Of a stretch of DNA of 21,750 bases, positions 16,593 to 21,750 are shown piece after piece (position 1 is the stretch's first letter; every line of letters begins with the position of its first letter). The DNA is taken from contig JBBQAM010000062.1 of the NCBI GenBank assembly GCA_038316335.1, forward strand, positions 1 through 21,750, in the 5' to 3' direction. Both the position numbers and the translations under genes were made by a program. The notes below the pieces were generated by a model. It made no database searches, had not been told where the DNA came from, and was given only the letters and a program-made list of their open reading frames with translations. Origin of the DNA: JALHST01 sp038316335. Its GTDB lineage: Bacteria > Bacteroidota > Bacteroidia > Flavobacteriales > Flavobacteriaceae.

Positions 16593-18377
16593 TTATTGAA
16601 CGCGTTTGAATTGCAAAAGGCGCATATCGAAGGCCTCTTTGCCTTGAATTTCCAAGGTCTTTAAGGTTAGGTATCCCCGACCTTTTTTCAGGGTCATGGT
16701 TCCGAGTTTCATGGGTATGAATTCTTTTACATACGATTCCATTCGCGGTACGCGATCATGTTCCATTCCGCCGAGCGCGGGGTTATAGGCCTTGGTGATT
16801 TTGGTGGCTATTTTGCTATTTCCCAAGCTCAATTCAACAATTGAACCTATATTTTTTTCAGAGCAGGTATAGTAGAGTTGTACCTCGAACGATCCTTCGG
16901 CGTGGACCTCGACATCCCAAGTAATGCTATCATTGACGTCTATCCAATTCGTAAAAAAAGAATCATTGGGATATTTATTGCTGCGATGTATGTTGCCGTG
17001 TGGCATGCCATCACGTGCTGGCAGTAGCGTGAGTGGATTTCCTGGATACCCCAAGGAAAATGGGCGATCATCTTTCTCCTTGGCAATTGGCATCGTCTCG
17101 GCCAACCAGTTTGCCTTGGCCTTCATCAGGGAATCGGTGATTTGTTGATATGCCGTGGAAACATCCTTGGTTTGGCCATGATCTTGTTCCATATCATATA
17201 ATCTATTGGCATCATCCAAGCGAAAACGCTGGGAACGTACGCTGGTCTTCCCGTTCCAATGATTATAGATCAATCGTTCCTCCCATGAGGGCTTTTTATT
17301 GAAAATCAAGGTTGATAGGTCACACCCATCAATCGCTTTTTTTGTGTCGGCTTTCACACCGACCAGTTTTGCCAATGTTGGCAAAATATCAAGGGCACTG
17401 GCTATTTGGGGTATTTGTTTTCCTTTGGGAATCGAATCTTTCCACTGCATAAAAAATGGTGTTCGCACTCCACCTTCATCCGTTGAGCCTTTCTTGCCGC
17501 GCAAATCCCCATTCCAGCGAAACGCATTTGGGCCATTGTCGGAAAGATAGAGAACGATCGTATTTTCGGTAAGGTTCAGAGAACGGAGTTGCATCATGAT
17601 TCGCCCCACATTGGTGTCTATGTTCTCAACCATGGCGAGGGCTGCGCGTGTGAAATTAAGATCTTCCTGCTCCGGACCTGGATACAATTTTTCCAAAACG
17701 GCGTCCTTATGTCGGTCCCAATATGCATCAGGCACCTGCATTGGGCTATGGGGCGTATTGTATGGGAGGTAGAGGAAAAAGGGCTTATGAGCGTTTTGTG
17801 CGATAAATTGAAGACCGTGGTCAGTAAGGTCGTCCGCCAAATATCCATTTCCCGTGACGATTTCCCCATTGTGTTCAAGCATGGGACTAAAATTATTACC
17901 CCAATGTCCCGAGCAGAATCCATAGAAATCTTCAAATCCCCTAGAATTTGGATGATAGGGAGGTTGTGTACCATTATGCCATTTGCCATAGGCCGCGGTT
18001 GCATACCCTGCTTTTTCTAAGATATCTGCGAGGGTGGTCTCATCGAGATTCATGCGTTCGCCGCCCTCAGAAGTTGAAGTAACCCCTAATCGGGTGAAGT
18101 GGCGTCCGGTCAAGAGTTCTGCGCGCGTTGGGGAACATACGGGTTGCACAAAGAAATTATCGAAGGAAACCCCATTTGCGGCCAAGGCGTCGATATTCGG
18201 GGTCTTAAGATTCGAATTTCCACTATGACCCAAATCGCCCCATCCTTGATCGTCGGCCAATATCAATATAATATTTGGTTTTTTATGTGGTTGGGCGAGC
18301 GGCTTTGGAGACCTTTTATTACAAGCTAAGAAGGTCGTGAAAAGCAATACGGCACTTAAAAAGGAATAACGCTGCAT
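16593..18377 (-). CDS. Lipoprotein arylsulfatase-type sulfatase with C-terminal extension
   Basis: A 594-residue formylglycine sulfatase. A signal peptide ends in lipobox FLAC (Cys19). The metal pair is ADD (41-43), and the modification site is Cys81 in CSPTRAELLTGRH (C-x-P-x-R, with Ala after the Arg). LSDNGPNAFRWNGDLRGKKG carries the second metal and catalytic residues. After the catalytic part (to about residue 430), the last ~150 residues look like a beta-rich module (e.g. ITWDVEVHAEGSFEVQLYY), which may bind carbohydrate or complete the sulfatase C-subdomain. It would remove sulfate from a glycan or aryl ester outside the cytoplasm. It is the second gene after the GH130-like gene (54 nt apart), suggesting that both act on one sulfated substrate. 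It differs clearly from the sulfatase at 8228, so the two are not recent duplicates. Confidence 0.92.
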   Translation of the reverse strand: MQRYSFLSAVLLFTTFLACNKRSPKPLAQPHKKPNIILILADDQGWGDLGHSGNSNLKTPNIDALAANGVSFDNFFVQPVCSPTRAELLTGRHFTRLGVTSTSEGGERMNLDETTLADILEKAGYATAAYGKWHNGTQPPYHPNSRGFEDFYGFCSGHWGNNFSPMLEHNGEIVTGNGYLADDLTDHGLQFIAQNAHKPFFLYLPYNTPHSPMQVPDAYWDRHKDAVLEKLYPGPEQEDLNFTRAALAMVENIDTNVGRIMMQLRSLNLTENTIVLYLSDNGPNAFRWNGDLRGKKGSTDEGGVRTPFFMQWKDSIPKGKQIPQIASALDILPTLAKLVGVKADTKKAIDGCDLSTLIFNKKPSWEERLIYNHWNGKTSVRSQRFRLDDANRLYDMEQDHGQTKDVSTAYQQITDSLMKAKANWLAETMPIAKEKDDRPFSLGYPGNPLTLLPARDGMPHGNIHRSNKYPNDSFFTNWIDVNDSITWDVEVHAEGSFEVQLYYTCSEKNIGSIVELSLGNSKIATKITKAYNPALGGMEHDRVPRMESYVKEFIPMKLGTMTLKKGRGYLTLKTLEIQGKEAFDMRLLQFKRVQ

Positions 18378-18413
18378 TAGATTTCCTGTTTACATACATC
18401 TTACGACTTCAAT

Positions 18414-18430
18414 CCTTCGATTAACGAAGG
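18414..18430 (-). other. Intercistronic hairpin between GH130-like and sulfatase genes
   Basis: CCTTCG (18414-18419) and CGAAGG (18425-18430) form a perfect 6-bp stem around a 5-nt loop, one base beyond the stop codon of the GH130-like gene. On the transcribed (minus) strand no T tract follows. It is therefore more likely an mRNA-stabilising or attenuating hairpin within the operon than a full terminator. Confidence 0.45.
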
Positions 18431-18431
18431 G

Positions 18432-19574
18432 CTACTTCGCATTCTCCTCCTTCGGAGCACTCACTGCCAATCCGACCATCGAATCGGCCGTACCATAATA
18501 TAGGAACCATTTGTCTTTAAAATAAACCAGCCCCTCGATAAATGTAGTTCCTTGCTCGTATTGTCCACTTCTTTCGTGGGGAAGGGTAGGGCAAATAAAC
18601 GGTGTGCTTAATCGCGCAACGAATTTCGAAGGGTCATTTTTATCGAAAAGAACCTGCCCGCCGCAATACGTTTCTTCGGGAACCTTGGAACTGGCACCCT
18701 CACCTAATAGATTTTTACCGTTGTATAGCAAAAGTATGCCATCATCTGTATAAAGGGCAGGTGGTCCGGGTTCGGTCAAATGACTGTCGAATTCGTTTAA
18801 AGTAGGCTCGAAAACATGCACTAATTCCCCTTTTTCATCCAACAATGGTTCCCAGTCGATACCATCTTCCGATTGTGCGAGATTGACAAAAAGTTCTCCC
18901 CAGTACATTTGGTATTTTCCGTTGATTTTTTTTGCTTTTAAACGCCCATCTACCAACTCGGTGACCACGGATCCCGATTTGCTCCAAATATTCAAAAATT
19001 TACCGCCATCGGCCTGCTCGAAAACCGGACCTTGTTTCGTCCATTTTTTTAGGTCAGTAGAGGTGGCAGAAGATAAGCGTGCAATATCCTTGTTCCAACT
19101 CGTATAGAGCATCACATAACTCCCATCAGGCAATTCAACGACGCGGGGATCCTCATCCCCTCCGGGATAATCCCATTGCTCGAAAGCATCTTTTTCGGGG
19201 AATAAAACGGGATGTTGCTGTTTGGTAAATTTGATTCCGTCTGTACTATAAGCTAGCCCAATGCGCGAGGTTCTTCCCCCTAAAATCGCTTTGGGATTGT
19301 CTTCGGCCCGGAATAACATAAAAACCGTATCGTGCCTGACAATGGCCGCCGGATTGAAAACATCCGCTTTTTGCCATTGCACCTCCTTCCCGGTCATCGG
19401 ATCGGTAAATACATAGGCGGAGTCGGAAGACATTATAGGATTTACTTCGGTTTTCTCAAATCCGAGCATCCAGGGCACCCCATGATCAGTTTTTGCAATG
19501 ACCTCCTTTTTATCCTTCTTACAGGAATAAAATACCGCGGTAAATAGCAAGATTATAACAATTGTTTTTCTCAT
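18432..19574 (-). CDS. GH130-like glycosidase/phosphorylase, lipoprotein
   Basis: A 380-residue five-bladed-propeller-type enzyme related to GH130. A lipobox FYSC (Cys18) marks it as a lipoprotein. Typical GH130 features are DVFNPAAIV (71-79) after the first blade, SRIGLAYSTDGIKF (103-116), GGDEDPRVVE (138-147) with the conserved Asp/Pro/Arg, and TEPGPPALYTDDG (267-279). GH130 contains both phosphorylases and hydrolases of beta-mannosidic bonds; exported lipoprotein members without free cytosolic phosphate are more likely hydrolases. The exact linkage cannot be read, and a remote GH43/GH32-like propeller remains possible. It is first in an operon with the sulfatase at 16593, so a sulfated mannose-containing glycan is a reasonable guess. 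No SusC/SusD pair accompanies it. It is divergent from the VanX-like gene. Confidence 0.78.
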   Translation of the reverse strand: MRKTIVIILLFTAVFYSCKKDKKEVIAKTDHGVPWMLGFEKTEVNPIMSSDSAYVFTDPMTGKEVQWQKADVFNPAAIVRHDTVFMLFRAEDNPKAILGGRTSRIGLAYSTDGIKFTKQQHPVLFPEKDAFEQWDYPGGDEDPRVVELPDGSYVMLYTSWNKDIARLSSATSTDLKKWTKQGPVFEQADGGKFLNIWSKSGSVVTELVDGRLKAKKINGKYQMYWGELFVNLAQSEDGIDWEPLLDEKGELVHVFEPTLNEFDSHLTEPGPPALYTDDGILLLYNGKNLLGEGASSKVPEETYCGGQVLFDKNDPSKFVARLSTPFICPTLPHERSGQYEQGTTFIEGLVYFKDKWFLYYGTADSMVGLAVSAPKEENAK

Positions 19575-19587
19575 AGGGCCATGTATT

Positions 19588-19616
19588 AAAATCTATGGAA
19601 TTTGATTTTTTTTCAA
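19588..19616 (-). promoter_or_regulatory. Probable promoter of the GH130-sulfatase operon
   Basis: On the minus strand TTG (19614-19616) and TAGATTTT (19588-19595) are 18 nt apart and match the Bacteroidota -33 and -7 elements, with one mismatch (TAnnTTTG). Transcription would begin just upstream of the GH130-like ATG at 19574, giving a very short leader. Confidence 0.38.
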
Positions 19617-19734
19617 TTCCTTAAAAATCATCAAAAAATCGGAGAAACACTATTTTTATCACCTAAATCGAACTACGGTCAATTTTCCTGAAAAAAAATA
19701 TCAGTATCTTCAACAGCTAGAAACTTTTCTTTAT

Positions 19735-20475
19735 ATGCTTGTTAACCGAAATGGCATTTTCTTGACTATGCTACTTGCCGTAGGGATAACAATGGGGTGT
19801 AAACGAAATCAGCCTGAAAAAAAAGACGTTACAGCGGTACCTAATGTGATTGCTCCCGTTGATACGATAGGAACACGAGAAGAACAAGTGGCACGAAGTT
19901 TTAAGACTTTTGAGGAATTGGCAGATACGACCTTTGTGCGACTTGCAGATTTTAGCGATGGCTTCGCCTATGAACTGCGCTATGCCACAACGAATAATTT
20001 TTTGAAGGCAAAGGTATATGATTGTGCTGAGTGTTATACTAGGGTAAAAACTGCTAAAGCATTACTAGAAGCCAATAAGGACTTTGAGACGCAGGGTGTG
20101 AAAATCAAATTTTTTGATTGCTACAGACCCAATTCGGTGCAGTATAAAATGTGGGCGATCGTACCCAACCCCCAATATGTGGCCAATCCTAAGAAAGGCT
20201 CGATCCACAATAAAGGAGGGGCCGTAGATATTACCCTAGTCACCTTAGATGGAAAAGAATTGGAAATGGGGACCGATTTCGATTTTTTTGGAAAAAAGGC
20301 CTATCATGATAATACCGATTTACCGCAGATCATTCTCAAGAACCGAAAATTGTTGAAGGAAACCATGGAACGCCATGGTTTTTGGTCCATCCGCACCGAA
20401 TGGTGGCATTATAATCTAGGGGCGGCCAGCAATGATAAAGTGGCCAATTTTAAATGGCCCTGCGAAGCTGACTAA
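19735..20475 (+). CDS. VanX-like D-alanyl-D-alanine dipeptidase (M15D), lipoprotein
   Basis: A 246-residue zinc dipeptidase of the VanX/DdpX group. The signal peptide ends in lipobox ITMGC (Cys22), so it sits in a membrane facing the periplasm, unlike cytoplasmic VanX of resistance clusters. Catalytic elements keep VanX spacing: CYRP with Arg131, SIHNKGGAVD with zinc ligands His158 and Asp165 (7 apart), and TEWWHY with Glu222 and the third ligand His225 (3 apart). It hydrolyses D-Ala-D-Ala or related D,D-dipeptides released from peptidoglycan. No VanH/VanA/VanRS genes are present, so wall recycling or nutrient use is more likely than glycopeptide resistance. The alpha/beta-hydrolase gene follows after 35 nt and is probably co-transcribed. 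Confidence 0.92.
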   Translation: MLVNRNGIFLTMLLAVGITMGCKRNQPEKKDVTAVPNVIAPVDTIGTREEQVARSFKTFEELADTTFVRLADFSDGFAYELRYATTNNFLKAKVYDCAECYTRVKTAKALLEANKDFETQGVKIKFFDCYRPNSVQYKMWAIVPNPQYVANPKKGSIHNKGGAVDITLVTLDGKELEMGTDFDFFGKKAYHDNTDLPQIILKNRKLLKETMERHGFWSIRTEWWHYNLGAASNDKVANFKWPCEAD

Positions 20476-20510
20476 ATGAGGTTAGCAACCAAATAAAATA
20501 CATAAACTTT

Positions 20511-21428
20511 ATGATACGAGCAATTTTAATAATAGCACTCATTATGGTACAAAGCAATATAACGGCACAGGATTCGATTATGCCCCTTTGGCCCAAGGGC
20601 AAAATTCCCAATCGTATCGCTTCTGAGGAGAAAGAGGCACACGATTATGAGGGAATCCTACGGATTAGTAAAGTACAGGAGCCTTCGATTGAGGTATACC
20701 TGCCTTCTAAATCGAATGCTACGGGTCAGGCCATGTTGATTTTTCCGGGAGGCGGCTACGGCATTTTGGCCTATGACTGGGAAGGCACCGATATCGCCAA
20801 ATTCTTAAATAGCAAAGGAATTGCTGGTATTGTGGTCAAATATCGATTGCCATCCTCGGTGTCACAAAAGGAAAAGTTCAACGTTCCTTTAATCGATGCG
20901 CAGCGGGCATTGCGTTTGGTGCGAAGTAAGGCCGATGCCTTCAATATAGATCCCCATAAAGTTGGGATCATCGGTTTTTCTGCAGGGGGTCATTTGGCAA
21001 GTACGTTGGGTACCCATTACAACGAAAAGGTTTACGAAGCGGTAGATGCAGCCGATGCCTTGAGTGCCCGACCCGATTTTATGGCCTTGGGATATCCCGT
21101 AATCACGTTTACCCAATCAACCAAACACCAAGGTTCTGAAACGAATTTGATAGGGGAGCACCCTAGTACCGAATTGGAGGAACGTTTCTCGAATGAGTTA
21201 CAGGTTACCGAGGATACCCCGCCCACTTTTTTGGTACATGCCGCTGATGATACTGCCGTTCCAGTAGAGAATAGCCTCCTATTCTTTGAGGCGCTAAAGG
21301 ACAAAGGGGTCTCTGCAACCATGCACATTTATCCCAAAGGCGGGCACGGATTTTCGTTGGCCCTCAAAGACCCCCATTTACGGGGCTGGACCGAACGAAT
21401 GTTCGAATGGATCGAGAGTCTGAAATAG
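20511..21428 (+). CDS. Secreted alpha/beta-hydrolase (carbohydrate/acetyl esterase-like)
   Basis: A 305-residue alpha/beta-hydrolase of the BD-FAE/acetyl-xylan-esterase-like type. A Sec signal peptide covers about residues 1-19 (cleavage near NITA/Q). The oxyanion region is FPGGGYG (78-84), the nucleophile elbow GFSAGG (155-160, Ser157), the acid Asp247 in HAADDTAVP, and the base His279 in GGHGF. YDWEGTDIAKFLNSKGIAG and YRLP are typical of this subgroup, which removes acetyl or feruloyl groups from plant or algal glycans. It forms a two-gene unit with the VanX-like gene, though no shared substrate is evident. The substrate is unknown; a peptidase or a lipid esterase is less likely given the GGGYG block. 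Confidence 0.88.
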   Translation: MIRAILIIALIMVQSNITAQDSIMPLWPKGKIPNRIASEEKEAHDYEGILRISKVQEPSIEVYLPSKSNATGQAMLIFPGGGYGILAYDWEGTDIAKFLNSKGIAGIVVKYRLPSSVSQKEKFNVPLIDAQRALRLVRSKADAFNIDPHKVGIIGFSAGGHLASTLGTHYNEKVYEAVDAADALSARPDFMALGYPVITFTQSTKHQGSETNLIGEHPSTELEERFSNELQVTEDTPPTFLVHAADDTAVPVENSLLFFEALKDKGVSATMHIYPKGGHGFSLALKDPHLRGWTERMFEWIESLK

Positions 21429-21478
21429 ATTTCAGGACAATTTTTTAAAAAGATAGAAGCTAATCTAACTAACTTTTA

Positions 21479-21486
21479 TATTTTTG
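21479..21486 (+). promoter_or_regulatory. Candidate -7 promoter element ahead of the hairpin array
   Basis: TATTTTTG is an exact match to the Bacteroidota -7 element TAnnTTTG. A good TTG is not seen 17-23 nt upstream. Transcription from here would start near 21493 and include the whole GC-rich hairpin block as a leader of about 118 nt for the GIY-YIG gene. Confidence 0.35.
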
Positions 21487-21490
21487 CAAT

Positions 21491-21600
21491 CCGAATTCGG
21501 GATGTAGTCCGCCTCCGCTTTTTCAAAGCTGCGGCCGATAGACTTCGCCCGGCTTTCCCGCCTTTGGCCGGTAGCGTATCCCGCCTTCGGCGGGGTGGTC
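21491..21600 (+). repeat. GC-rich array of short palindromes (REP-like) upstream of GIY-YIG gene
   Basis: About 110 bases with 64% GC (my count), set in AT-rich surroundings, hold a string of inverted repeats: CCGAATTCGG (21491-21500); CCGC...GCGG (21509-21512/21531-21534) enclosing GCTTT-TTC-AAAGC (21517-21529); CCGGC...GCCGG (21549-21553/21567-21571), with the alternative GCC-TTT-GGC (21560-21568); and CCCGCC-TTC-GGCGGG (21580-21594). None is followed by a T tract, so these are not plain terminators. The layout resembles REP/BIME-type repetitive elements. Other genomic copies are expected but cannot be seen from one window. Confidence 0.65.
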
Positions 21601-21610
21601 GCAGGAATTA

Positions 21611-21750
21611 ATGGGGTATGTAGTATACATATTGTACAGTGAAAAATTGGACGGTTATTATACAGGTCATACCGACAATATCGAGAAACGGCTTGCCACG
21701 CATAACAATGGCGGCAAAAAGTATACGACCAAAGGAGTACCTTGGTCCTT
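21611..21750 (+). CDS. GIY-YIG nuclease family protein, truncated by window edge
   Basis: The first 46 residues are present. VVYILYS (4-10) and YYTG (16-19) correspond to the GIY and YIG elements of the COG2827/UvrC-type nuclease fold. Arg27 in IEKRLATHN is the expected catalytic Arg, followed by the usual GGKKYT element (34-39). The catalytic Glu lies past the edge. Complete members of this family are ~80-100 residues. The frame is also open upstream to 21575 but has no other ATG, so 21611 is the best start; a database entry may extend into the hairpin region. The 11 nt between the hairpin array and the ATG suggest that array and gene move or function as one unit. The family role is uncertain: DNA repair, homing-like mobility or a selfish repeat-associated nuclease. 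Confidence 0.85.
   Translation, partial: MGYVVYILYSEKLDGYYTGHTDNIEKRLATHNNGGKKYTTKGVPWS

Noticed and set aside
8228..18377. The two sulfatases as a recent tandem duplication.
   Set aside because: They differ in acidic metal pair (AED versus ADD), in the formylglycine motif context, in length and in the C-terminal module, and they lie on opposite strands.
19735..20475. Vancomycin resistance determinant.
   Set aside because: Only the VanX-like dipeptidase is present, with a lipoprotein signal and without ligase, dehydrogenase or two-component genes.

Overview
The window looks like a chromosomal segment of a marine Flavobacteriia-type bacterium (Bacteroidota). The signs are moderate GC content, A-rich start regions without clear Shine-Dalgarno sequences, promoter-like TTG...TAnnTTTG pairs, many lipoproteins and Tat signal peptides, and a glycan-degradation gene set with two formylglycine sulfatases and a GH130-type enzyme. 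No species can be named from sequence alone. No tRNA, rRNA, CRISPR, transposase or SusC/SusD pair is visible, so this is not a canonical polysaccharide-utilisation locus. No gap between genes exceeds 300 bases. The largest are 3463-3712, 14115-14346 and 12979-13202.

Layout. At 1-1953 (minus) a Tat-exported Gfo/Idh/MocA oxidoreductase is followed by a phosphotransferase-fold (APH/hydroxylysine-kinase-like) gene cut by the window edge. At 2086-4588 (plus) lie a sialate O-acetylesterase-family esterase and an AraC-type regulator with a cupin-like sensor. At 4743-8125 a GMC flavoprotein with a cysteine cluster, its small Tat-lipoprotein partner (gluconate 2-dehydrogenase subunit 3 family) and a secreted sugar isomerase/epimerase-like TIM barrel end in a textbook terminator. 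At 8228-11626 a lipoprotein sulfatase precedes a SulP anion transporter. Between the sulfatase's probable promoter and its start codon is a perfect 18-bp palindrome. At 11698-16536 are a secreted amidohydrolase, a nitrilase-family enzyme, a secreted CotH-family kinase-like protein and an undescribed four-helix membrane protein with a terminal His/Cys motif. At 16593-19574 (minus) a GH130-like lipoprotein and a second sulfatase form an operon. At 19735-21428 are a VanX-like D-Ala-D-Ala dipeptidase lipoprotein and a secreted alpha/beta-hydrolase. At the right edge a GC-rich array of hairpins leads into a GIY-YIG nuclease gene that runs off the window.

How the parts may work together. Most products are predicted to act outside the cytoplasm on glycans. 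Esterases and sulfatases would remove acetyl and sulfate groups, and the GH130 enzyme would act on mannosidic bonds. SulP could move the released anion. The GMC complex, the Gfo/Idh/MocA enzyme and the isomerase-like TIM barrel together resemble the parts of oxidative (keto-sugar) glycoside breakdown. That link is an inference from families and proximity, not something the sequence proves. The least explained items are the hairpin-array/GIY-YIG unit, the sulfatase palindrome, and the four-helix His/Cys protein.
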